NCBI GenBank assembly: GCA_934725105.1 | Contig: CAKVBD010000005.1 | Span: 13,761-77,760 of the forward strand | DNA: 64,000 bases | Direction of reading: 5' to 3' | DNA from: an uncultured Bulleidia sp. | Lineage (GTDB): Bacteria > Bacillota_I > Bacilli_A > Erysipelotrichales > Erysipelotrichaceae | In this document: positions 49,604 to 59,045 of the stretch, one piece after another | Numbering within the stretch: the first letter of the stretch is position 1 | Layout: each line of letters starts with the position of its first letter | The notes under the pieces: generated by a model | What the model saw: the letters and a program-made list of their open reading frames with translations, nothing else | Told to the model about the DNA's origin: nothing | Databases searched by the model: none | Made by a program: the position numbers and the translations under genes

Positions 49604-51733
49604 ATGAAAAATTTAGTCATTGTGGAATCACCATCAAAATCCAAAACAATTGGTAAATATCTTGGAGAAGGCTATACTGTCGTTTCATCCAAGGGACATA
49701 TTAGAGATCTTGCAATCAAAGGAAAGGATGGTCTAGGAGTAGACGTTGATAATAACTTTGCAGCAACATATCAAATCTCTAAAGATAAAAAAGAAACAGT
49801 CAAAGAATTAAAGAAGCTTGCAAGTGAATCAGACTATGTATATCTTGCAACCGACCCGGACCGTGAAGGAGAAGCAATCAGCTGGCATTTAGCACAGGAA
49901 CTTGGTCTAGATGAAAGTCTTGTTGATCGTGTTACGTTCCATGAAATTACAAAAAACGCTGTCAAGGAAGCTTTCCAGCAGCCTCGTACGATTGATATGA
50001 ATCTTGTACATTCTCAAGAAACACGTCGTATTCTGGATCGTATCATTGGTTTTAAGCTTTCAAAGCTGTTAAACAATAAAATCAAATCAAAGTCAGCAGG
50101 TCGTGTACAATCTGTTGCTTTGAAGCTGATTGTTGAAAAAGAAAAAGAAATCAAAGCATTTATTCCTGAAGAATACTGGGAAGTGGAAGCAGAATTCAAA
50201 AAGAAGAACAAGAAGTTTACTGCCAAACTTGCAAAGGTAGATGGCAAGAAAGCATCCTTAAAGAATGAAGAAGATGCAATGCGTGTCATTGAAGGAACAA
50301 AGGGTGCATTTACAGTTTCTAATATTAAAACAACAAAGACAAAGGGAAAAGCACCATTACCATTCATTACATCCACACTGCAGCAGGAAGCTAGTACAAA
50401 GCTTGGCTTCTCTGCACGTAGAACAATGTCAATTGCACAGATTCTTTATGAAGGCATTGATGTTGGAAATGGTTCTGAAGGTTTGATTACGTATATGCGT
50501 ACAGACTCTACAAGACTATCAAATCTCTATACGAGTGGTGCAAGAGATTTGATTGAAAAGGAATATGGTAAAGAATATCTTGGAAGTTATCACGCACATA
50601 ATGATGATGGTGCCCAGGACGCACATGAAGCAATTCGTCCAACAAATATTTCATATACACCTGAATCTATTAAATCTCATTTAACAAATGAACAATACAA
50701 ACTATACAAGTTTATTTACTATAGAGCATTAGCTTCACAGATGGCACCAAGTGCATTTGACAAGGTAACAGTCACATTATCACAGAATGCATTTGATTTT
50801 ACTGCCAATGGAAGCGTATTGGCATTTGATGGGTATTTGAAGGCATATGGTGATTATTCCACCAACAAGGATACAATTCTTCCATCTATGGAAGAAGGGG
50901 AAACAATGGATGCACAATCCATTACACCATCCCAGCACTTTACAGAACCACCAAAGCGCTATACAGAAGCAACTCTGATCAAGAAGCTGGAAGAAGATGG
51001 CATTGGAAGACCATCCACATATGCAATGATCATTGATACGATCCAACAAAGAGGCTATGTAACGCTGGCACCAGTTGCAGAAAAGAGCCGTACAAAATTC
51101 TTTACGCCAACAGAACAGGGAGAATTGACAACAGAAAAGCTGGATCAGTATTTCTCTTCTATTATCAATGTTTCCTATACAAAGGATATGGAAACAGAAC
51201 TGGATGAAATTGCGGAAGGAAAGCGTGAAGAAGTTCCAACACTGCGATCTTTCTATGACAAGTTCACACCATTATTAGAAGTTGCCTATGACAAAATGGA
51301 AAAGGTAGCTCCAGAAAAGGTGGGTGAAATCTGTCCTGAATGTGGTGGAGAACTCGTTTATCGTAATTCTCGCTATGGTAAATTTATTTCCTGTTCCAAT
51401 TTTCCACAGTGCAAATATACAAGAAGCTTAGAAAACAAGGAAAAGGAAAAGCCAGAACCAACAGGTAAGATGTGTCCGGAATGTGGAAGTGAATTATTAA
51501 AGAGAAAGTCTCGTTTTGGCACATATTTCTTAGGCTGTTCTGCATTCCCTAAGTGTCGTTATATGGAAAATCTGGAAGGTGAAAGAATCGTATCCAAGAA
51601 AGATAAAGAAAAATCATCTTCCACAAAAAAGACAACTACAAAGAAAACCGCTGCGAAAAAGTCTGCCGCAAAGAAAACAACAGCGAAAAAGACGACAGCG
51701 AAGAAAACAACAAAGAAGAAGGTAAGTGAATGA
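49604..51733 (+). CDS. topA: DNA topoisomerase I
   Basis: 709 aa type IA enzyme. TOPRIM VESPSKSKTIGKYL and DPDREGEAIS, catalytic Tyr in YMRTDSTRLS (about residue 298), then two C4 zinc ribbons (CPECGGELVYR, CPECGSELLKR). A Lys/Ala/Thr-rich tail of about 40 residues (from about 668, repeated AKKTT units) ends the protein and probably binds DNA. GGAGG precedes the ATG. Overlaps trmFO by 4 nt. Confidence 0.96.
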   Translation: MKNLVIVESPSKSKTIGKYLGEGYTVVSSKGHIRDLAIKGKDGLGVDVDNNFAATYQISKDKKETVKELKKLASESDYVYLATDPDREGEAISWHLAQELGLDESLVDRVTFHEITKNAVKEAFQQPRTIDMNLVHSQETRRILDRIIGFKLSKLLNNKIKSKSAGRVQSVALKLIVEKEKEIKAFIPEEYWEVEAEFKKKNKKFTAKLAKVDGKKASLKNEEDAMRVIEGTKGAFTVSNIKTTKTKGKAPLPFITSTLQQEASTKLGFSARRTMSIAQILYEGIDVGNGSEGLITYMRTDSTRLSNLYTSGARDLIEKEYGKEYLGSYHAHNDDGAQDAHEAIRPTNISYTPESIKSHLTNEQYKLYKFIYYRALASQMAPSAFDKVTVTLSQNAFDFTANGSVLAFDGYLKAYGDYSTNKDTILPSMEEGETMDAQSITPSQHFTEPPKRYTEATLIKKLEEDGIGRPSTYAMIIDTIQQRGYVTLAPVAEKSRTKFFTPTEQGELTTEKLDQYFSSIINVSYTKDMETELDEIAEGKREEVPTLRSFYDKFTPLLEVAYDKMEKVAPEKVGEICPECGGELVYRNSRYGKFISCSNFPQCKYTRSLENKEKEKPEPTGKMCPECGSELLKRKSRFGTYFLGCSAFPKCRYMENLEGERIVSKKDKEKSSSTKKTTTKKTAAKKSAAKKTTAKKTTAKKTTKKKVSE

Positions 51734-53028
51734 AAGAAGCAATCGTAGTAGGTGCAGGACTTGCGGGATGTGAAGCTGCATATCAGTTAGCAAAGCGTGG
51801 CATCCATGTCAAACTATATGAAATGAAGCCTCATAAAAAGTCAGAAGCTCACCATATGGATACATTTGCAGAACTTGTATGTTCGAACTCTTTACGTTCG
51901 GATGCTACAAGTAATGCTGTTGGATTATTAAAAGAAGAAATGAGAACGATTGGTTCTTTGATTATGGAAGTTGCGGATGAAACTGCAGTTCCTGCTGGAT
52001 CTGCATTAGCAGTGGATCGTACATTGTTCTCGCAGAAAATTACAGAACGTATCCAACAACATCCAAATATTGAAATTATTGATGAAGAAGTGGATCATAT
52101 TCCATCTTCTCCATGTGTGATTGCTACAGGACCTTTATCTTCTGATGCAATGGTGAAAGCAATTGGAACAATTATTGATAACAAATATTGTTATTTCTAT
52201 GATGCTGCTGCTCCAATTGTGTCATTTGACAGTATTGATATGAACATTGCATATAAGAAGAGCAGATACGATAAAGGCAGCGCTGACTATATCAACTGTC
52301 CTATGGATGCAGATCAGTTCAATGCATTCTATGATGCCTTAATTACGGCAGAAGTTGCTGAAGTTCATGGCTTTGAAAATGAAAAGGTATTTGAAGGTTG
52401 TATGCCATTTGAAGTGATGGCAAAGCGTGGCAGAAATACATTGTTATTTGGTCCAATGAAACCTGTAGGTCTAGAAACACCAGATGGAAAGCGTCCATAT
52501 GCAATTGTACAGCTGCGTCAAGATAATGTAGAAGCATCCTTGTATAACATCGTAGGATTTCAGACGCATTTAAAATGGCCTGAACAGAAGCGTATCATCC
52601 GTATGATTCCGGGACTGGAAAATGCTGAAATCGTTCGTTATGGTGTCATGCATAGAAATACATATATCAACTCTCCTGTTGCATTAGAAGAATCTTATGC
52701 ATTCAAGGGTAGAAATGACTTATTCTTTGCGGGACAAATGACAGGTGTTGAAGGATATGTAGAATCCAGTGCTTCTGGTATGCTTGCAGGTATTAATCTA
52801 GCACATGTACTCAATGGGGAAGAAGTTTGTCTACCAGGCAATCAGACTGTCATTGGTTCAATGTCTTACTATATTACACATGCAGATCCTAGAAACTTCC
52901 AGCCAATGAATGCAAACTTTGGTATTGTTCATTTAGATGCTGCAGTAAAGAAGAAGGATCGCAAGAATGCATATGCACCGCAATCTTTAGAAATCATCAG
53001 AAAGCTCAAGGAAGATGGCAGACTTTGA
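51730..53028 (+). CDS. trmFO: Methylenetetrahydrofolate-tRNA-(uracil-5-)-methyltransferase TrmFO
   Basis: 432 aa flavoprotein that makes m5U54 in tRNA. N-terminal FAD motif VVGAGLAGCEAAYQLA, CSNSLRSD and the late GQMTGVEGYVESSASG are diagnostic. topA-trmFO-xerC is a standard Firmicutes cluster. Overlaps topA by 4 nt and the recombinase by 14 nt. Confidence 0.97.
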   Translation: MKEAIVVGAGLAGCEAAYQLAKRGIHVKLYEMKPHKKSEAHHMDTFAELVCSNSLRSDATSNAVGLLKEEMRTIGSLIMEVADETAVPAGSALAVDRTLFSQKITERIQQHPNIEIIDEEVDHIPSSPCVIATGPLSSDAMVKAIGTIIDNKYCYFYDAAAPIVSFDSIDMNIAYKKSRYDKGSADYINCPMDADQFNAFYDALITAEVAEVHGFENEKVFEGCMPFEVMAKRGRNTLLFGPMKPVGLETPDGKRPYAIVQLRQDNVEASLYNIVGFQTHLKWPEQKRIIRMIPGLENAEIVRYGVMHRNTYINSPVALEESYAFKGRNDLFFAGQMTGVEGYVESSASGMLAGINLAHVLNGEEVCLPGNQTVIGSMSYYITHADPRNFQPMNANFGIVHLDAAVKKKDRKNAYAPQSLEIIRKLKEDGRL

Positions 53029-53944
53029 GAATTCATTAGAATCTTTCTTACATCATATTGCGTTAAGCAGAACAGGCTCGCAAGATACCCAGGATGCCTA
53101 TCGTAGAGATGTAGAAAGATTTCTAACATATCTTCGAGAAAATGATATTCAATCCTTTGAAGATGTGAAGAAAGAAGATATTGCTGACTATATTACACAA
53201 TTGAGAAGTGGTGAATTTACAGGCAATCAATTATCCAATGCATCGTATGCAAGGAATCTGTCTTCTTTAAAAAGTTTCTATCGATATTTGAATCGACAGG
53301 AAGGAATCCAGAATAATCCCATTCTTTTATTTCATTCCGTTACAAATAAAAGAAAACTGCCAGAATATTTAACATTTGATCAGATGGAAACATTGCTGGA
53401 TCATTTTGATCTTGCAGATCCGATTGCTGTAAGAGATCGCAGTATGATTGAAGTGATGTATGCCTGTGGTTTGCGTGTTTCTGAATGTGCTGGATTAAAA
53501 GTAAAAGATATCAATCTGAAAGAAAGATATCTTACAGTAATTGGAAAAGAAAGCAAAGAAAGAATGGTTCCATTCTATCCACGCTGTGCTTCTCTTTTAG
53601 AACACTATATGCAAGTCATTCGACCAATGCTTCTAAAAAAACAAGAAGATCATGGAATCTTGTTTGTGAATCAAAGAGGACTTCCAATTACTTCTAGAAG
53701 TATTCAGAATATCTGTGAAAAGGCTGGAAGGGATGCTGGCATATCCATGCATATTCATCCACATATGATTCGTCATTCATTCGCAACCCATTTGCTGGAC
53801 AATGGTGCAGATCTTAGAGTCGTTCAGGAACTGCTTGGTCATGAGAATCTGCAGACAACACAGATCTACACGCATGTATCTCAAGATCGTTTAGCAAACG
53901 TTGTTGAAAAAGCACATCCAAATTCAAAAACGAATCAGAAATAA
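53015..53944 (+). CDS. xerC: Tyrosine recombinase XerC
   Basis: 309 aa. SAM-like N-terminal domain (about 1-95), then catalytic domain with Arg in CGLRVSE, Lys, HMIRHSFATH (HxxR), GHENLQTTQIY (His and Tyr nucleophile). It resolves chromosome dimers with its partner. The site after trmFO is where codV/xerC lies in Bacillus. Start ATG 53015, GGAAG upstream, inside trmFO. Confidence 0.92.
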   Translation: MADFENSLESFLHHIALSRTGSQDTQDAYRRDVERFLTYLRENDIQSFEDVKKEDIADYITQLRSGEFTGNQLSNASYARNLSSLKSFYRYLNRQEGIQNNPILLFHSVTNKRKLPEYLTFDQMETLLDHFDLADPIAVRDRSMIEVMYACGLRVSECAGLKVKDINLKERYLTVIGKESKERMVPFYPRCASLLEHYMQVIRPMLLKKQEDHGILFVNQRGLPITSRSIQNICEKAGRDAGISMHIHPHMIRHSFATHLLDNGADLRVVQELLGHENLQTTQIYTHVSQDRLANVVEKAHPNSKTNQK

Positions 53945-53993
53945 TCTTTAAAAATTGTTGTAAGCGAGTAAAATAGAAGTAGAGGTATATACG

Positions 53994-54179
53994 ATGTCAC
54001 TATTTGAAAATGATCAACAATATTTATTAAAAATTAACAGAATGGCAGCGGAAGATCCAATGCGTCTCGTATCTGAATTACATGAAGCGCATTATCTACT
54101 GGAAAGTAATGTCATTTCTCAAACTTGTTACGATAGAGTGAAACAGATTGTTGAGGAAGTATCTCGTAAGCAGAAGTAA
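53994..54179 (+). CDS. Small helical protein of unknown function
   Basis: 61 aa, MSLFENDQQYLLKINRMAAED onward, no Cys, no membrane segment, predicted mostly helical. AGAGGT precedes the ATG, and TAAAAT upstream may be its -10. Located between xerC and pyrB. Not recognised. Confidence 0.65.
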   Translation: MSLFENDQQYLLKINRMAAEDPMRLVSELHEAHYLLESNVISQTCYDRVKQIVEEVSRKQK

Positions 54180-54195
54180 TTCTTTGAATTTCCTA

Positions 54196-54223
54196 TTGCA
54201 TATCTTTCTCAGTTTGATACAAT
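54196..54223 (+). promoter_or_regulatory. Promoter of the pyr operon
   Basis: TTGCAT (54196-54201), 16 nt, TACAAT (54218-54223). Confidence 0.55.
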
Positions 54224-54233
54224 AGTTCAGAAG

Positions 54234-54277
54234 AAAAGGAATTGAATTACGCGTGTAAGAATCAATCCCTTTTTTTA
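54234..54277 (+). terminator. Attenuator-like hairpin in the pyrB leader
   Basis: AAAAGGAATTGAATT (from 54234) can pair imperfectly with AATCAATCCCTTTTTT (from 54260), followed by T7. It lies after the promoter and before the pyrB ribosome-binding site ATGGAGG. No PyrR-binding loop sequence was recognised. It could alternatively end the transcript of the small gene upstream. Confidence 0.5.
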
Positions 54278-54296
54278 AGAAGTATGGAGGCGTTTT

Positions 54297-55193
54297 ATGA
54301 ACAAGAACTCACTAGTTTCAATGCGTGATCTTTCAAAGGACGATATGATTCATATTCTTAACGATGCTTTAATGTTTTCTAATTCTCAATCAGATTGGCA
54401 ATTGCCTGATAAGGCATTGATCGCCAATCTTTTTTTTGAAGCATCCACAAGAACACATTATTCCTTTGAGTCTGCTGAATTGCAGTTAGGATGTAAAGTT
54501 GCAGATATTGCGACAAATGCATCATCCGTAACAAAAGGAGAAACTCTTTACGATACATGCAAGACATTGGAATCTGCAGGATACAATGCACTTGTGATTC
54601 GTTCTTCTAAAGAATTCTACTGGAATGAGCTGGAAGGATTAAATATTCCTGTATTGAATGCAGGAGATGGTGCAAATGAGCACCCAACACAATGCTTATT
54701 AGATTTATTGACGATCTATAAGGAATTCCACAAGCTGGAAGGAATTAAGGTAGTCATCTGTGGTGATGTTGCACACTCAAGAGTTGCACAGTCTGACAAG
54801 TATGCATTTGAATTATTTGGTATGGATGTAAAGTTTGCTGGACCAAAGGAATTTGAAAGAGATGGCTATCCATTTGTAGATTTTGATGAAGCAATCAAAG
54901 ATGCAGATGTTGTCATGATGCTTCGTATTCAGAAAGAAAGAGGTGCTGCATTGTCTAATATGAATGATGCAGAATACCTTGAAAAATATGGCATGAACAA
55001 AAGAAGATATGCAATGTTGAAAGACAATGCAATTATTATGCATCCAGCACCAGTCAACCGTGGTATTGAAATCGATACGGATTTAGTAGAAGCTGAAAAA
55101 TCACGTATCTTCCAGCAGATGCATAATGGAATGCTTGTAAGAAAAGCAGTTATCAAGCGTGCATATGGACACGCACCATTTGAGGAAAAATAA
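54297..55193 (+). CDS. pyrB: Aspartate carbamoyltransferase catalytic subunit
   Basis: 298 aa. Carbamoyl-phosphate motif FFEASTRTHYSFESAE, HPTQCLLD and MHPAPVNRG are intact. First committed step of UMP synthesis. TGGAGG precedes ATG 54297. First gene of pyrB-C-K-D-F-E; no carbamoyl-phosphate synthase genes in this window. Confidence 0.97.
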   Translation: MNKNSLVSMRDLSKDDMIHILNDALMFSNSQSDWQLPDKALIANLFFEASTRTHYSFESAELQLGCKVADIATNASSVTKGETLYDTCKTLESAGYNALVIRSSKEFYWNELEGLNIPVLNAGDGANEHPTQCLLDLLTIYKEFHKLEGIKVVICGDVAHSRVAQSDKYAFELFGMDVKFAGPKEFERDGYPFVDFDEAIKDADVVMMLRIQKERGAALSNMNDAEYLEKYGMNKRRYAMLKDNAIIMHPAPVNRGIEIDTDLVEAEKSRIFQQMHNGMLVRKAVIKRAYGHAPFEEK

Positions 55194-56462
55194 ATGAAAA
55201 AGATCATTCGAAACGCAGATGTCCTGTACCAGGGAAAACTTCAGAAAGTCGATGTCTTGTTTGATGAAAATCAAATTATTGAAGTTGGTGAAAACATTCA
55301 TGAAGACTGTGAAGTGATTGATGCAGCAGGATTGACATTATTACCTGGACTTGTTGATGTACACGTCCACTTCAGACAGCCTGGTCATGAAGAAAAAGAA
55401 ACGATCCACACAGGATCATTAGCGGCAGCACATGGAGGATTTACTTCTGTATTTGCGATGCCAAACGTTGTTCCTTCTCCAGATGGAAAAGAAGTCATGG
55501 AAGAGTATTTAAAACTGATTGAAGAAGAATCTGTTGTGCATACGTATCCATATGGTACGATCACAAAGAAAGAACAGGGAAAAGAGTTATCAGACCTGGA
55601 TGGAATGAGCCAGCTTGGTGTTCATTGGTTTAGTGATGATGGCGTTGGCATGAATGATCAGAATCTTTTAAGAGAAGCTTTTGAAAAAGGAAAACAGGAT
55701 AATTTCATTATTGCCTGTCATACAGAAGATTTAAAATATCGCCCACAAGGCGGCAGTGTGCATGACAGTAAGGTCGTTACAGAAAAAGGATGGATTGGTA
55801 TTAGTGACGCGTGTGAAAGTGAACCATTGAAAAATGATTTACAGACAGCACTTGCGGTCAATGGAAAATACCATGCCTGTCATATCTCATCACATCTTTC
55901 AGTAGAGGCTTTACGAGAAGCAAAGCAAAAAGGTGGAGATGTCAGTGCAGAAGTCACAGTACATCACTTATTACTAGAAGATAAAGATGTAAAAGGTCCA
56001 ATGTGGAAAATGAATCCACCTCTTAGAACACATGAAGATCGTATGTGTTTAATTGAAGCATTAGAAGATGGTACATTGGATTTTATCGCAAATGATCATG
56101 CACCACATACAATGCGTGATAAAGCACGTCCTATGGCAAACAGTGCCTTTGGTATCGTATCTTTAGAAACTGCATTCCCACTTCTTTACAGTGAATTTGT
56201 TTATCGTACAAAGCGATGGACATTAAATCAGCTTGTTGAATGGATGAGTGAAAAACCAGCAAAGAGATTTGGCTTAAATCATGTTGGAAAAATAGAAAAA
56301 GGATATACAAGTGACATGTTTCTTGTACAATTGAATCAAGAAAGCATGATCGATGCGGATACGTTCGAATCAAAAGGAAAGAATACACCTTTCAATGGGT
56401 GGAGCGTATATGCTGAAATCAAACAGACAATTGTAAACGGAAAGACAGTGTGGAAAAGGTAA
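55194..56462 (+). CDS. pyrC: Dihydroorotase
   Basis: 422 aa type I enzyme. Metal ligands in DVHVHFRQPGHEEKE, later His in CHTED and CHISSH, and catalytic Asp in ANDHAPHT. It closes the dihydroorotate ring. It starts directly after the pyrB stop, with GAGG inside pyrB. Followed by a 250-nt gap before pyrK. Confidence 0.97.
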   Translation: MKKIIRNADVLYQGKLQKVDVLFDENQIIEVGENIHEDCEVIDAAGLTLLPGLVDVHVHFRQPGHEEKETIHTGSLAAAHGGFTSVFAMPNVVPSPDGKEVMEEYLKLIEEESVVHTYPYGTITKKEQGKELSDLDGMSQLGVHWFSDDGVGMNDQNLLREAFEKGKQDNFIIACHTEDLKYRPQGGSVHDSKVVTEKGWIGISDACESEPLKNDLQTALAVNGKYHACHISSHLSVEALREAKQKGGDVSAEVTVHHLLLEDKDVKGPMWKMNPPLRTHEDRMCLIEALEDGTLDFIANDHAPHTMRDKARPMANSAFGIVSLETAFPLLYSEFVYRTKRWTLNQLVEWMSEKPAKRFGLNHVGKIEKGYTSDMFLVQLNQESMIDADTFESKGKNTPFNGWSVYAEIKQTIVNGKTVWKR

Positions 56463-56712
56463 AACATGGAGAGACTTTTAGTTTCAGGTACTGAAATCTT
56501 AAGTGAATCATTCAGGATACACAAATATCGGTAATGAACGTGTAAACTTTGTTATCAATACAAAATAGAATACAAGTGCAGATGGATTCTTGATTCATCG
56601 TATATCTGCAGAAAATAGTATTTCCTGCGTGACTCTTTAGATACACTGGCTGCACTATGTAGAGTATTGGAATCTAGAAGTTATTGACTTTAATAAATGA
56701 AATGGGGAAATG
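56463..56712 (+). pseudogene. Gap in the pyr operon with possible gene remnant
   Basis: About 250 nt with no intact ORF between pyrC and pyrK, in an operon where other gaps are 0-4 nt. A frame in phase with pyrK reads GYTNIGNERVNFVINTK, stop, NTSADGFLIHRISAENSIS, stop, which looks coding-like but is interrupted. A 22-codon ORF starts at 56466. I cannot name a parent gene; it may be decayed coding sequence or unconstrained spacer. Confidence 0.3.
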
Positions 56713-57441
56713 ATGAAAGTAGATACAGGAATCATTAAAAGTAATACATACATTGGAAAAGATGTATATAAAATGGAAATTCAGACTGATTTAGCAGATG
56801 AAGTGAAATGTGGTCAATTTGTTGAAGTAGAAGTTCCAAGCTACTTCTTGAGAAGACCAATCAGTGTCTGTGAAGTCAAAGAAGATCACACAATTGTTCT
56901 TGTGTATAAAGTTGTTGGTGATGGTACACGCTTTATGACAACAATGCATGATGAAATATCACTGTTTGGTCCGTGTGGAAATGGATTCCCAGTGGAAGAT
57001 GAAGATGTATTGTTGATTGGTGGCGGTGTTGGTGTGCCACCACTCTTACAGACAGCTAAAGAATACAAAAAGATTGGCAAGAATGTAAGTGTTGTTGTAG
57101 GATTTAATACAAAGGAAGATGCAATTCTGATTGATGAACTCAAAGAATACAGCGATGCTTTGTATATTGCGACAATGGATGGCAGCGAAGGCACAAAGGG
57201 AACTGTCATTGATGCAATCAATGAAAACAATGTCGATTGTGAATATGTATTAAGCTGTGGGCCATTACCGATGTTGAAAGCAGTCAATACAAAATACACA
57301 AAGGGCTGTATTTCATTAGAAGCTAGAATGGCTTGTGGTATTGGTGCATGCATGGGATGTGTTGTCAAAGATAGTGATGGAAACAGTTTGCGTGTATGTA
57401 AGGATGGACCAGTATTCCCAATTGGAAAGGTGGTGCTATAA
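56713..57441 (+). CDS. pyrK: Dihydroorotate dehydrogenase B, electron transfer subunit
   Basis: 242 aa FAD/[2Fe-2S] protein. FRRPISVCEV-like FAD motif (RRPISV), the NAD-binding GGGVGVPPL, and the cluster ligands in CGIGACMGC plus a late Cys (RVCKDGPVF). It links NAD+ to the PyrD subunit. ATG 56713 is preferred over 56710 for spacing to GGGG. Next to pyrD, with no gap. Confidence 0.95.
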   Translation: MKVDTGIIKSNTYIGKDVYKMEIQTDLADEVKCGQFVEVEVPSYFLRRPISVCEVKEDHTIVLVYKVVGDGTRFMTTMHDEISLFGPCGNGFPVEDEDVLLIGGGVGVPPLLQTAKEYKKIGKNVSVVVGFNTKEDAILIDELKEYSDALYIATMDGSEGTKGTVIDAINENNVDCEYVLSCGPLPMLKAVNTKYTKGCISLEARMACGIGACMGCVVKDSDGNSLRVCKDGPVFPIGKVVL

Positions 57442-58350
57442 ATGGATTTATCTGTAAAACTGCCTGGATTGAATTTAAAAAATCCAATTATCCCAGCCAG
57501 TGGATGCTTTGGATATGGAAGAGAATATGCTGAATTGTATGATCTTTCTTTATTAGGCGGTATCGCCATTAAATCTGCTACACCTGTAGAAAGATTTGGC
57601 AATCCTACACCAAGAATTGCGGAAACACCATGTGGTATGTTGAATGCAATTGGACTACAGAATCATGGTGTGGATTACATTATTGAAAATGAATTGCCAT
57701 TTTTGGCAAACTACGATACAGAAATCATTGCGAATGTTGCTGGAAGCAGTGAAGAAGACTATGTGACTGTCATTGAAAAAATGAATGATAATCCAACAGT
57801 CAAAGCATTTGAATTAAATATCTCCTGTCCAAATGTAAAGCATGGAGGTATGGGACTTGGTACACAGCCAGAACTAGCTAAGCACGTTACACAAATGTGT
57901 AAGAAAGTTGCGAAGAAGCCTGTGTATGTAAAGCTTTCACCAAATGTAACGGATATTGTTGCGATTGCAAAAGCAGTTGAAGAAGGTGGTGCTGATGGTC
58001 TTGTCATGATCAATACACTGTTAGGCATGCGTATTGATTTAAAAACAGGAAAACCAGTACTTGCCAATACTACAGGCGGCTTAAGTGGACCAGCTGTAAA
58101 ACCAGTTGGTATTCGCTGTGTATATCAGTGTGCAAAACAAGTAAATATACCAATCATTGGTGTTGGTGGTATTACTAACAGTGAAGATGTTCTTGAATAT
58201 CTTCTTGCAGGTGCAAGCGCAGTGGAAGTTGGCGCAATGAATTTTAAGGATCCATATATTTGTAAGAAAATCATTGAAGATCTTCCACAAACATTAAAGA
58301 AATATGGTTATACATCAGTGCAGGATGTGATTGAAAGGAGACAAAAATGA
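57442..58350 (+). CDS. pyrD: Dihydroorotate dehydrogenase B, catalytic subunit
   Basis: 302 aa class 1B FMN enzyme. FELNISCPNVKHGG has the catalytic Cys of class 1 enzymes. VKLSPN, GLSGPAVKPV and GVGGI bind FMN. Forms a heterotetramer with PyrK. Overlaps pyrF by 4 nt. Confidence 0.96.
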   Translation: MDLSVKLPGLNLKNPIIPASGCFGYGREYAELYDLSLLGGIAIKSATPVERFGNPTPRIAETPCGMLNAIGLQNHGVDYIIENELPFLANYDTEIIANVAGSSEEDYVTVIEKMNDNPTVKAFELNISCPNVKHGGMGLGTQPELAKHVTQMCKKVAKKPVYVKLSPNVTDIVAIAKAVEEGGADGLVMINTLLGMRIDLKTGKPVLANTTGGLSGPAVKPVGIRCVYQCAKQVNIPIIGVGGITNSEDVLEYLLAGASAVEVGAMNFKDPYICKKIIEDLPQTLKKYGYTSVQDVIERRQK

Positions 58351-59045
58351 GTAGAACAATTATTGCATTGGATTTTTCAAACAAGGAACAGGTATTAGAT
58401 TTTTTAAGACAATTTGATGAGCCAGTATATGTAAAAATTGGTATGGAATTAACATATGCATGTGGCTTAGAGATTGTTAAGGAAGTGAAGAACATGGGAC
58501 ATAAGATCTTCTTGGATCTCAAACTCCATGACATTCCAAACACAGTCAAAGGTGGCATGAAGAACCTTGCAAAGCTTGGTGTAGATATTGTTAACTGCCA
58601 TTGTGCAGGTGGTATCGAAATGATGAAGGCTGCTAAGCAAGGCATTTTGGAAGGAACACCAGAAGGACAGGAACCAGCGAAGTTGATTGGTGTAACTGTA
58701 TTAACAAGTACATCTAAGGAAAGTATGAATGAAGAATTAGGTATTCCTGGTGAAGTGATTGATACAGTCATTCATTATGCAAAGAATGCAAAGGAAGCTG
58801 GCTTAGATGGTGTTGTATGCTCCGTTCATGAAGCAAAGGCAATCCATGAAGCTTGTGGTGATGATTTCTTGACAGTTACACCTGGTATCCGTTTAGCAGG
58901 TAATTCTGTAGATGATCAGAAGAGAGTCGCTACGCCTGAATTTGCCAAGGAACAGGGTTGCGATATGATCGTTGTTGGCAGAAGCATCACAAAGAGTGAA
59001 GATCCAAAGGCTACTTATAAAGCAATTGAAGAGGTAATGGGATAA
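58347..59045 (+). CDS. pyrF: Orotidine 5'-phosphate decarboxylase
   Basis: 232 aa. IIALDFSNKEQ, and the catalytic DLKLHDIPNT. Converts OMP to UMP. GAAAGGAG precedes the ATG in the pyrD end. The last base overlaps pyrE. Confidence 0.97.
   Translation: MSRTIIALDFSNKEQVLDFLRQFDEPVYVKIGMELTYACGLEIVKEVKNMGHKIFLDLKLHDIPNTVKGGMKNLAKLGVDIVNCHCAGGIEMMKAAKQGILEGTPEGQEPAKLIGVTVLTSTSKESMNEELGIPGEVIDTVIHYAKNAKEAGLDGVVCSVHEAKAIHEACGDDFLTVTPGIRLAGNSVDDQKRVATPEFAKEQGCDMIVVGRSITKSEDPKATYKAIEEVMG

Noticed and set aside
51600..51725. Short repeated units at the end of topA as a possible DNA repeat or CRISPR-like array
   Set aside because: They are in-frame AKKTT codon repeats of the TopA tail, with no spacers.
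53015..53944. Tyrosine recombinase as evidence of an integrated mobile element
   Set aside because: topA-trmFO-xerC is a core Firmicutes cluster, and no attachment sites or cargo genes are present.
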